Positions 12,649-23,471 of a stretch of 64,000 bases of DNA are shown here, piece by piece (position 1 is the first letter of the stretch; every line of letters begins with the position of its first letter). The notes under the pieces were generated by a model. It was not told where the DNA came from and did not search any database. It saw only the letters and a list, made by a program, of their open reading frames with translations. Location of the stretch: positions 1,550,001 through 1,614,000 of the forward strand of contig JAUKUA010000001.1 in assembly GCA_030549175.1 (NCBI GenBank), given 5' to 3'. Both the position numbers and the translations under genes were made by a program. The stretch comes from Lasiosphaeris hirsuta. Its lineage: Eukaryota > Ascomycota > Sordariomycetes > Sordariales > Lasiosphaeriaceae.

Positions 12649-15600
12649 ATTTTACTGTTTCTACAGCGTCGAGCGGACGTGTTTGGTACCCTCAGTAAGG
12701 ATGCAGAAGCTTGCGACAGTTGCATCTGGATGCCATAGCCATAGCGGGGTAGGTATGACATCTACCCCGTATAGCCGGTGGTTCAATGTGGGGTTTAGAT
12801 ACTGCCCCTCATCGCTCCTCAATGACACACAGCTACCTAAATCCCCCAACGTTGATGACAACGAAATAATAAGGTAGCTCCTTCCATCTTGGTACCGTCT
12901 TCTAGAAACAACCATCATTCAAACACTCTATCTGCAGATAGGAGCCAGAAGATGGAATGTGTTCTTGTCTAGGGGGTACTCGAGAGTAGAATAGCTTAAG
13001 GCGGATGCGTGGGGCAACTCATCTTCAACTTATGGATTTTTCACGCATACCTACTGGCACCCGCCAGCATTTCGTCGCCGAACTGAGCCGTGATACTTCC
13101 TGCAGCAGCTTGGTTGGGGGGTTTGGCTCCCGGCATTCAGCTCCCAGCCTAAGCCAAACCACAGCCGTAGGCCGGCTTTCACTTTGCAGCTGACTAGGTG
13201 CTTTAAACTCCCATATCGCCAGATGTGAACTCTCATATGCAGCCAGCTTTTAGTAGGCACCCCCCGAAACTAGGGCTCGGCAGACTAGGAATATGCTTTT
13301 CATGTTGATGGCATGTGGACAAAGGCTCCCTTGCAGATCAACTGATCATCAGGCGGAGACACAGTAAGCAGTGCTTTGGTAAGAACAAAGAAGTACTACG
13401 TATGTATGTATGTACACAGTTGGTCAAGATGTTTCACCCACATTCAGGAAGGAATTCGTTTCATGATGACTTCAACCGAGACATCAGCAGCACAGGAGTC
13501 ACAAGAGAACAACTGGTACAGCCACCGCACATAGAAACTTCACTGCAAGAGAATAGGCAATCTGCCTTTTGAAACTGCCAATCCCCTCATTGGTGGTTGG
13601 AGGATCCTGTTGGGGCATTTCATGAATCTCGGGAATGAACAGGGCCTCTCTGCTGAGGCTTCCGGGGGGTGGACTTTCGAAATCGCTTCCAACAGTTGGC
13701 ATATCCATAACCCGTGAACCCTTAGCTCGAACGCTGAAATATTGGGAAATACTAGCAAATACTAGCTCGTAGCTTGTCGTTTGTCGTGGGAAATGGCAGT
13801 CGCCTCGCTATCGACGATCTGGCCACAGTCGTTCGCAACCGCGTCGAGAAGGCGGCTCACTAGGCATGTGACATCCCGAGACAGGGGCACGGGCTAGCCC
13901 GGGTCAGCAGCGCACCCACACCGCCTAAGCGAGTGGGAACCGGTGGGATGAGGACCAGGAACTCAGGGGAAAGCAGTTGCTATGACAACATGTCCTGGAT
14001 ATTGAATGGTGGAGTGGGGAAATTCGTGGAGGCCCTCAGCACTCAACAAAGGAGTCGTGTTCAGTCGCTGCGGACGAAGCCCGATGCGATAGGCAGGGGA
14101 GCTCCACGTTTTACATCGTGTCATGCTGGTGGTCAATTGACTTTTTTTTTTTTTTTTTTTGCAAGCGGCGGTGGCCGGATTTCTAGCCCAGTCTCTGGCA
14201 AAGCTGACGGGCCGGTGGTGGAACGGCGGAAAAAGCAAGTCCAACGCCGGCTTCTCGTCGAGTTTCTCACCGTGGCCTTGCCCACCCATCCTGCCACCAC
14301 ACTATTGGGCGATCCAGACTTGCATGAGCCGTGGAGGCCTGCGGCGCCGAGCAATCCAATCGCAGCCGCCCACGATGGTGGAAGCCGCACCATCAGCAAG
14401 AGAGAGGTTGGGAGAGCGAGCCGAGAGCACCAATTGATCCCCAGAGCTGCTGATGATCAGCACTTTAGGCCTCCGTCCTGCAGATTCTGCTACTGCAGCC
14501 GAGGGGGTCTTGAGGGGGGCTCTAACAAAGTGCAGATAGAACTCAAGCAGCTCGCACCACCTCTGCGAATTTGGTCAACTGCTCGTCGACATCTGTCTGG
14601 GTCCCGTCTCCCAACCACCCATCGTAACCTATCACAGCAATTGGCCCACTGGGCAAACGCGCACCGCAGTAACCCGAGATCTCCTGTGCACCCCGAGTGT
14701 CTTGGCCGGCTCGCCTCCACCTAAGCTTGTCAGCCTGCGCGGGGCCCCCTAGGTCCGTGGCGTCCAGGTGCAGTTGTGAGTGGAGCAAGCCGGATGCCAG
14801 AGAGATTGGGCGGATCATCGCAACTCGGAAGCGCCAGTTCTGCTGTACCCACTGCCAATGGCGTCGAAACGGCCGCTATGGAGTGCTGCATTGCCGGCCT
14901 CTGCGACAAGCAGTTGCCAGCAATCCCAATCGCTCGAATTGAGGGGGTTGGCATGCTGCTTCCTCTCCTGGATATTGGGAACGGGGGAAATGGACGGGGC
15001 CGAGGGACGCCGTCAATCTCGCCGATGCATTGTCGCGGTAAACGCGATAGGTGTGTGCGTTTTCAGCTCCCATCGAACGAAGCTGGGTCCCGGCTCCTTG
15101 CTCAGATGGGCCTCAAATTGGCCAGTGGCTCAACGCGCTTTTTCTGGCTGGGCCCCGGAGACGAGTTTGACAGGGGGCTGGGGGAGGCCCGCACGGTCGA
15201 GCAATCATGAGCGTCTGCATGGAGACAAAACCGGGGCCGCTAGACCGATTTAGTGTGCAATAAACAAGTCATTCCCCACACCATGTAAACAGAGAGCTCG
15301 GGAGCTCCTGCCACTGCCAGTTCGCCTGGGTGTCGCCTGTCGGCGCACAAGGACCCTAGCGCCTAGGCAGGCCGCACAGCAATTTGCTCGATCCCATTGG
15401 ACTCTGACGATTGACTCCCCCGCTGCTCCTCTCCATCACAATCCCCTGCCAACCAAAAGAAGCCCCCTGGGACCCCGGCCCTAGACAACCAGCCTGCCCG
15501 CCCGGAAGCACTCCGCCCAATATTTGAACTGGCCTCGCTCGTGCAGATAGGCCCTCCTGCTTCTGTTCTGATCATCTTCTTCCAACATCTACACATCATC

Positions 15601-15762
15601 CACTTAGCATCAACCACAACTCCAGGCCTCTCTCATCTCGAAGAATTCGATAGAAATCAGAGCAACAGAAAACGGGTCTTTTTTTGACCGTTTTCTCACT
15701 CCTTTCTTTCGACTTCTTTCTAGAAAGAAGCTAGAGGAATTCTTCTTGTCCTCCTTTCGTAA
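12649..15762. other. Intergenic region between Rqc2 and hex-1
   Basis: About 3.1 kb without a supported gene; open frames here show no family motif. It should include the Rqc2 promoter on the left and the hex-1 promoter on the right. A run of 19 T lies at 14142-14160. The pyrimidine- and CATC-rich stretch at about 15540-15620 looks like a transcription start area for hex-1. From 15286 to 16095 the plus strand has no ATG at all. Confidence 0.55.
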
Positions 15763-16857
15763 TTCGGAAGGTCGAGGAGAAGTTTGCCTCTCGCGCCGTC
15801 AAAGGTCGCCAACCTGGACTTTGAAGCCCGCGTCCCGGTCCCCTTCAGCATCTTCCCTTCATCATACAGGGAACCTGAGACCGCTGCCACAACCCAAACC
15901 CACACCCACCAAGAGCTAGAGATTAAGCTTCCCCACGCCGGACGGGAAGGTCAACACTCTTCTTTCCAAGCCCAAGCAGTTCTTCCCGCTCGTGAGGAAC
16001 ACCGCTTCAGCGAGGAGGAGGTCCGCGTCACTCGTGAAGAGCACGGACACCGCCGTCCCGGCATCCGAGAGGAATTCCACCGCGAGGAGCACCACATGTA
16101 AGCACAGTTTTGATACAGTCGTATTCCTTTCATTTCGGATCCGGCAGCCCCAATTGCTGCAGAAGACGGGGGAAGGCGGTTGGGGATCGCCTCGTTTGCC
16201 GGGGTTCAGTTCGTGCAAATTGCTCAGCTCCTTGATTGGCCTTGGCTCGACAACATTGCTTTTTTTCGTGCCAATTCCCCACCAAGTGACGGGGGGAGTC
16301 CCAATCACGCTGAGCCTGGCTTGTCGACCAAGCGACCATCCATCCTAGCTCGCAGCTTTTCTTTCGATTGAAAGGTGCTCGAACTGACTTTCAACTTTTC
16401 TTCAGCACCAAACCTCAGACCTCATCGTACGCCGAGTCTCGCATTGAGCTCGACAGATCCCACCGCCCTCACAACACTGCTATTGACGTTGCCGAACGTG
16501 AATACCGTGCACGCTTCCAGCCCAACTACCGTGACGAAGTCCACGTAACCGCCAGCACTGTTGACGGTCCCAGCCACACACACCGCCCTGTCTTCAAGGA
16601 GACTATCCGTACTGAGACTACTGTTGACGGCCCCACTCCTCGTTCCACATATAAGCAAAGCACCTTCGTCGACGATACCACAGTCGACGTTCCTCACTAC
16701 GCACCTGTTCACAAGGAGTCTGTCCGTGTGACCGAGACCACCATCGACGCGCCTGTTCATCGCTCTACCGTTCGCAAAAACGTCAAGCTCATAGAAGAAA
16801 AAGTCGACGCCGCAAAGCATCACATCAAGTCCAAGATGGGTTACTACGACGAAGATG
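15763..16857 (+). other. ATG-free, in-frame coding-like upstream region of hex-1
   Basis: Two exon-like blocks, 15763-16097 and 16406-16857, join through a GTAAGC...TTCAG intron (308 nt) into one open frame that continues in frame into the canonical HEX-1 start at 16836. The first block becomes protein-like from about 15985 (EEHRFSEEEVRVTREEHGHR). The second block holds about five tandem units of 20-21 residues, each beginning T-V/I-D-G/V/A-P or a variant: TVDGPSHTHRP, TVDGPTPRSTYK, TVDVPHYAPVHK, TIDAPVHRSTVR and KVDAAKHHIK. Codons are biased to C or T in third position as in the downstream gene. There is no ATG in any frame in the spliced blocks before 16836. The region is either an N-terminal extension started at a non-AUG codon or at an exon I cannot see, or an unusual leader. 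Confidence 0.7.
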
Positions 16858-17534
16858 GTAAGTTATCCCATTACCCAGCTCTGATTTAGTCATGTTCTCT
16901 GTGTGCTTGTATACAACCAATTGTACACAGTACTCACCCAACCCCAGGCCACTACCACCACTCTTCCATCCGCCAGGGTATTCACAAGTTGGCTGACCGT
17001 GTTCTGCACCCTGAAGGCCATGACCGTGTTGAGGTTGCCGAGGTCCGCGAGTCTCGCGGCCGCTCGCGCACTGAGGAGACTACGCACGCTCCCAACACTG
17101 TGACGATCCCCTGCCACCACATCCGCCTGGGAGATATTCTCATTCTCCAGGGTCGCCCGTGCCAGGTCATCCGTATCTCGACCTCCGCTGCCACCGGCCA
17201 GCACCGTTACCTCGGTGTTGACCTCTTCACCAAGCAGCTCCACGAAGAGTCGTCGTTTGTCTCCAACCCCGCTCCCAGCGTCGTGGTCCAGACCATGCTC
17301 GGCCCTGTCTTCAAGCAGTACCGCGTCCTCGACATGCAGGATGGTAGCATCGTTGCCATGACTGAGACTGGCGATGTCAAGCAGAATCTGCCCGTCATTG
17401 ATCAGAGCAGCTTGTGGTCTCGTCTCCAGAAGTCATTCGAGTCTGGCCGCGGCAGCGTCCGTGTCCTTGTTGTCACTGACAATGGCCGCGAGATGGCTGT
17501 TGACATGAAGGTCGTCCACGGTTCGCGCCTCTAA
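16836..17534 (+). CDS. hex-1: Woronin body major protein HEX-1
   Basis: HEX-1 self-assembles into the crystalline core of the Woronin body, a peroxisome-derived organelle that plugs the septal pore after hyphal damage. Exons 16836-16857 and 16948-17534 (intron 90 nt) give 202 residues. The start MGYYDEDG matches the canonical family N-terminus. A variable His/Arg-rich linker follows, then the eIF5A-like assembly domain from about residue 60 (TVTIPCHHIRLGDILILQG, RPCQVIRISTSAATGQHRYL, SNPAPSVVVQTMLGPVFKQY). The last three residues, SRL, are the PTS1 peroxisome import signal. This start is the first ATG of the predicted spliced transcript. Alternative splicing giving N-terminally different HEX proteins is known from some fungi, so a longer isoform is possible. 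Identification is certain. Confidence 0.97.
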
Positions 17535-18334
17535 CAGACCGGTCGTCCGTCAAGTCCGCGTGGCGCTCAATTGGGTACTGGAGTGTAATAGATTCATGGT
17601 GTGATTTGCTTTGAGCACTGGCCTGTGCGCTGCCGTTGCATTTTCTGTGGATCTGGGCATGATGTTTCTGAAGATTGGACAAAATTGGAAATGGGGTTAT
17701 CATCTGGAGAGTTTTGGGTTAGGTAGTTCAGCAAGTTGTCTTGGTAGTTCCCCCATGTATATGAACTGTAATGGTTGGAGTTGCCTTTGAAGTGTCACTT
17801 TTTGATCTCATGGTCCCCCTTGAAACGTATTGGCCTCTCCGCCCTTGGTCTTCGACACTATTCTCAAGCTACTTTAGCTCTAACTTCATCTGCGGTTCCA
17901 AGGGAAGTTTTGCACTGCAACAGTAGATACGCCAGTGTGAGAGAGGAAAATAAGTGTTTCGTATATCTATTACATAGACTCGTCGCGTTCAACACTAGCA
18001 AAATGCCATTGATACAAAAATGCAAAAGTTGCTCGAGGAAGTAATCTGGGTTGTGTTGTGGTTGCATGAGTCGGAGCTCGGGATTGTTGTGCAGGCAGCT
18101 GACGTTGTTCAGATAAAGCCCCTAATATCCGAGACAGGCTCCTTCCTATACTGGAGCCGCTTCTGGATCTAGCCGTGAAGGAGCTCTCGATACCCTTCTC
18201 CGTGACCTTGTCCGTTCCTGACCCCCCTCCTCTTTCATCTCAGCCAGACCCACCAGCTTTGTGAATTCATTGCCCCCCCCCTCACTTGCCGCTTCAACGA
18301 GACACAGCATTTAACTTGATAAGGTTCCGCAGTC
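17535..18334. other. Intergenic region hex-1 to Lap3
   Basis: 800 bp: hex-1 3' UTR, then the Lap3 promoter and a C-rich leader (18270-18310) ahead of the ATG at 18335. No other gene is seen. Confidence 0.6.
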
Positions 18335-20010
18335 ATGGGCTCTTATCAGTCGAAGCTCCCCGCCGACGTCTCGACTCACGAGAAGGCTGTCATTGAACGG
18401 CTACGCGCTCTGCAGCTTGAGAATAAACAAGACGCTGATGAGGAATACATCTACGTCAGCAGCGATAGGATAAATGAGAAGACTCGCGATCTTGCAAAGT
18501 CCCGCCAGCCGGAGGCCGTCTCGGTCTCGGTCATCACAAAATGGCAGGATACTTTACTTTCGGACCCCAAAAACAGGTGAGGATAGCAAGTCAATCTTGA
18601 CTTTTGGGATTGGTTATTGCTAACATGATGGGTTTCTTGTCTCCAGACTCGCTCTCTCCGCTCTTAGTGCTGCAAACCCTCGCGACGTTTTGACCTCGCG
18701 TGCCACCAAGATCTGCGAGCCACAGGTATTCAACGTCAAGGTCCCCTTCGAGGGCGGACCCATTACCAATCAACGTAACTCGGGTCGATGTTGGATCTTT
18801 GCCAGTCTCAACACCTTCCGCGTCGCTCTGGCACAGAAATACAATTTGGACGAGTTTGAGCTCTCGCAGGCCTATCCCTTCTTCTGGGACAAGCTGGAGA
18901 AGAGCAACTGGTTCCTCGAGCAGATCATCTCAACTGCGGATCAAGATGTTGATTCCCGCCTTGTTCAGACTATGCTCCATGAGCCTCTCAGCGACGGTGG
19001 CCAGGTGTGTACATGCAGATATCCCCAATGGTCAATACACCTACGAGTTGACTAACTATCGTTCTTAGTGGGATATGATCTACAACTTAGTGTCGAAATA
19101 TGGATTAGTGCCGCAGGCACTCTACCCAGACAGCTTCAACGCGAGCTACAGCAGCATAGTCAACAGCATCCTCTTCACCAAGTTGCGCGAGGATGCGCTT
19201 ACGCTCCGCAAGATACTTCACAACCCGTCGACGACGGCCGAGATCTTGTCCAGCGCCAAGGCCAGGATGATGAAAGAAGTCCACACCATCTTGACCTTGA
19301 CTCTAGGGCCACCCCCACCAGCTAATGAGGAGTTCGAGTGGTCGTTTACCGACAAGACGGGCAAGGCGCGCACTATTCGCGCTACCCCCAAGTCGTTTGC
19401 CAACGACATCTACAGCTCCAGTTTCCGCGTCACGTCGGCAACTATCGCCAGCATGGTGTCACTAGTCAACGACCCACGCCACGAGCCCCTGACGCTCATG
19501 ACTGTAGACCGTCTTGGCAACATTGTCGGCGGTAGGCCCATCACATACGTAAATGTCGATATGGCAACGCTCAAAGCTGCCTCTGTCTCGATGCTCAAGG
19601 CAGGCCTGCCAGTGTTTTTCGGCTCAGATGTAGGCAAGTTTAGCAACTCTGCTTCGGGCATCATGGACTTGGAGCTCATCGACTATGAGCTTGGGTTCAA
19701 TTTGTCTTTGCTAGGCATGGACAAGGCCTCCAGACTGGTGACCGGTGAGTCGCAGATGACACACGCCATGGTTCTCACTGCCGTTCACGTCGACGAAGCG
19801 TCGGGCAAAACGATACGCTGGAGGGTGCAGAACTCGTGGGGTAAGGATGTCGGCACCGATGGTTGGTTCGTCATGAGTGATGCATGGATGGACCAGTTTG
19901 TTTATCAGGCTGTCATCGACCCCAAGTTCTTGAGCAAGGAGGTCCGTGATGTTCTGGACAGCGGGGCGGTCGTGCTGCCGCTGTGGGATCCCATGGGATC
20001 ACTCGCCTAG
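18335..20010 (+). CDS. lap3: Bleomycin hydrolase / cysteine aminopeptidase (Lap3, Blh1)
   Basis: A papain-family (C1B) cytosolic aminopeptidase that forms a self-compartmentalised hexamer, trims peptides and hydrolyses homocysteine thiolactone and bleomycin. Exons 18335-18576, 18647-19004, 19069-20010; introns of 70 and 64 nt; 513 residues, close to the family norm of 450-520. Catalytic residues are visible: Cys129 in NQRNSGRCWIFASLN, His432 in ESQMTHAMVL and Asn455 in RVQNSWG, with Gln123 for the oxyanion hole. The C-terminus extends beyond the usual self-blocking tail region and ends PMGSLA. The N-terminal Gly2 after Met (MGSYQSK) could be myristoylated, which is inference. It is transcribed in the same direction as hex-1 but with its own promoter. 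Confidence 0.96.
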
Positions 20011-23000
20011 GGGGCCGATTATCGGTAGCGGACGAAGGGGTTTGTGTGTATTCGGAGATCAATGGAGCGGATTGGCTACCTTTTCTCGCCCGCTGGCAGG
20101 CTGATTGTTGTAGGGCGGATAACGACTTATGTGGATTGGGGTGTGTCTAGGGGTTCAAGGATACTTTTCCTCCCAGGCTTTTTGCAAGGGTGAATTTGGA
20201 AGTTGGCGGTGTGACTTCAATATCGTTATTTCAGGGGATAGGATAAGTGAGTTCCAATCATCACTCCTTAGGAAGGGGACTGGTGCACCTGTTGGGGACA
20301 ATTCTTCCTGTGTGACATGGCCCAAAGGCCCTGGAGCCACACATGAGTCACGATCGCTCGGAAAGTTGTTTCTATCGGCTGTTCAATCATGTGCTTTTCA
20401 AGTGCAAGTTCCAAGATCTGAGATTACTAGTGACTGCAGATCAACAAGAACCTCACCGATGGTTCTACCTATTGTGTATCGCGATCACGGATGAGGGGGG
20501 AGGGGGGGGGGCATGAAGATGAGGAGGGTCTGAGTAACAACCTGTTATCATGAGACTGGTCGAGTCCACGCTAGCTTTTGTACACTCAGTCCCGAGGTAG
20601 AATCTCGCTGGATATTACCTGATATGACAATTTTTACCTTTCTCCCCGTCGAGAGGAAGTCACTCGCTTTGCAAAGACCACCGCCTCCCTGCTCTTGTAT
20701 GTACCGTGTAAGAGATAGTGTCAAGACATCACAGTCCTACCGGCCACACCACGGTTACATCCATTCGGCACCTCCCATGCCCGGGACGGGGACGGGGACG
20801 GCACCAAGGTCTCACACATGACTCTTATCCAATACCTGTCCGCACAGAAACCGAGCTAGGGCATCCGAAGCGGCACCCACACAGGATGGAGGGTGGTCCC
20901 GACAGTGCGCACCGCTACCTCTGCTTTCCCTTTTTTTGTCTTTTCCAAATTCCCCAATCGGAGCGTAGCGCCGGCCTCGCATACGGAGCTCGTCCCCCGG
21001 GGAGATCACTCGCCTACGCCTGGGCGAGATGGAGAGAGAAGGTGGGGGGTTGCGTGCTGGAGCAGAAAAGCTGCCGATTTGACCGGCGCGAGTCTGGGGG
21101 AGAACTAGATGTGAGGATTTGGTTGGGCTGGGTTACTCGGTGCCCAATGTCATGCATGCCAAATATGGAAAATGCACATGCGGACAGGAGAGCACACCAT
21201 CAGATAGTACCTGGGGGTGTTGTGCGGGTGTGGATGGGGGAATGGAAGTTTGTGTGTGTGTGTGTGCGTGTGGCTGAGAGCGACGGTTGGAAATGTTTGG
21301 AGAGGCGCGTGCGCGGAGGCGATGGTTGACTGTGCAAAAATACCTGTGCAGAAAGCAAACTCCTCGGTTTTGCAGGAGCTATCGACGCGGTGGGACAAGC
21401 TTTTCCGTCGGGCAGCCTGCTTGAATGTTCTCACTTCCTCAAGGCAGTCGTCACCCGCCGAGTAGAGAGGTGAAGTGGGGGACGAGAGCGGGAGATAGTG
21501 AGCAAGTGGGTGGGGGGGGATCAAGGTGAGGCTGCCTTGCTACCCTTGCCTGCTGCCCGTATCATCATCATCACTCAGTTGGAGGGGCAAACCTCTGCTT
21601 CTATTCATTGCCTTGTGTTGTTGTTCGCGTGATATTGCAAGTGAAACACAACCTATCAGCATGATGGCCGCCAGCGAGCAAAATACCTTGGGCTCGCATG
21701 CTACGTCCACCGCGCGCGTCACCGTCACGGGCCGAAAGGGAGAGAGGTAAAAGCTTGGTTGCGGGAGTACGCTAAGAGGCTGCACGGAGGGATTGAAGTC
21801 GACCGAGCAATCATCCCGAGCCACAATTTTATTACCTGGAGATGCAAGGACACTATTTCAGGGTCTTGGCTTATTGAAAGCTTTCAAAGTCCCTTGATCG
21901 CCGCTTGATTGTGGTTGCAGACGCTGCCGTATCGTTGTTTGTGCGGTGACGCTAGGGAGCCTGGCTGACCTTGGCCAAGCTGGTGATTCCGTTTTGGGAA
22001 GTGATATGAGTGACCCGGACGTCATCTCGACTTCACCTCAACCGACCTGCCGAGCTCCAATATGAGTGTCAATGCGACACTGGGGCAAGGCAGCGGCGTC
22101 AAGGCTGTGGCCTCGTGTCCATCATGTGTCGATGTGTCGACTGGGCAGCACAACGCTCCCAGTGGTGGGCAAGGACCTGGGCAAGGAACGGGCAGCGACT
22201 CGAACCCATCCGGCCAACGTCAACAATATTGGCCCCACCACCAACTGACGTTGTGTCTATCGGCTCTGTACATGCACAGTGCATGCTTGGACTAGGGCGA
22301 AGGTAGCTTGCGGCATCTGGACAGCCCCGAGTGCCATATTGCCCATGTTCCAGGCACATCGGAATAACAACATGTTCCCAGCAAGCCACTCTTCAGTTCA
22401 GCAAGGCGAACACACGGGCGGCGGCATCCAGCTCGACTTGTTGCTAGCTGCATGCCGAACCACCGCAGTCGCAGCCCGCCGCGCATCTTGATTACGATAC
22501 ACGGCTTGTCCATCTGCAGCAAAATAGAGTAGCTCGGTCAGCAAGAGAACGCGGCCGAGCCGTCTATCAAGTACTGTGCAAAGGTGTGCTGTACGGCATA
22601 CTTACCAGGGCGGCAAGTCTCCGCAGTGAACAGGAACCGGGAAGAGAGCAATTTGGGCTCTCTTGAGCCAGCTTGGAGAGACATCAGGCAGACACGCCAC
22701 CCGCTCAACCATCGCGCTCCATTCCTCCTCACATCCCTTCCGACGGTCAATCCCAGGCCGGCATCGCACATATAACGGGAGAGGCAGCACGGCGCAGCCT
22801 TCTCATTCGACCCCTCCTGCAGCATCCCCTCTGACCTGACCTGCTGCTGCTTGGGCTCTTTGCTGTGTCTTGCTGCGGCCCCGCGGCAGTCGGATAACGG
22901 GCTCACGGCTCGACACTCCCTCTCTCTCACCGTCTCCTTGTGTCGGCCCAATCGTGTTGGGAATTGATCTTAGCGGCCTGCCGGTGGAACAAGCTGCTCG

Positions 23001-23471
23001 CGTCTTCCACGAGTTCCAGAGTTCCATTGCAGACCATAGGCGTCTGTGGAAGTCTTAGCTGATCACGTTGCGCCCGCGCAAACCAAGGAAGCAGGGGGTA
23101 TCTGAGCGCCCTGGCTTGTGCCCTGCCGCTTCTCTTAGTCTCCGGCCGGTCTTCTGCTGGTGACCCCGCCATCGGTACTCCCTCGTCGTTGGACCCCGCC
23201 TACTTAGGTTTGACGTAGGTATCCTCCCACCACGCTGCTGCACTGCCCCCCTCCCCGACAGACAGCCTGGAAACTCAATCCTCGTCCTTGGAACCACAGG
23301 CGGATTTTTTTTCCCCCCCCAAATCAAAGTCTCACGTGGGACCTCGCAACGCCCGCGCTCACCGTCTTCCCCGTTGAGTCAGCGCGATCCGTAGCTCGAC
23401 ATATCCTCCCTTCAGCAACACCTCGACCAGCAAACTTATTCTCCTGTGCGGTCCGGCGTCATAGCAACAAC
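20011..23471. other. 3.4 kb intergenic region
   Basis: No supported gene on either strand. It holds low-complexity DNA: a G-rich tract at 20493-20512, GGGGAC triplication near 20783-20800, a (GT)n run at 21252-21266 and purine/pyrimidine-rich stretches. The last few hundred bases are the promoter and leader of the DUF8035 gene. A TTCGAGTC element near 22195 (minus strand) was tested as a tRNA T-arm and does not pair. Confidence 0.5.

Noticed and set aside
13933..14724. 263-codon plus-strand frame including a Phe run
   Set aside because: Spans the T19 homopolymer, has no motif and probably reflects high GC content.
22185..22260. Minus-strand GGTTCGAGTC with a CAGTTGG upstream, resembling a tRNA
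   Set aside because: The second T-stem pair is G-G and the D arm does not form.
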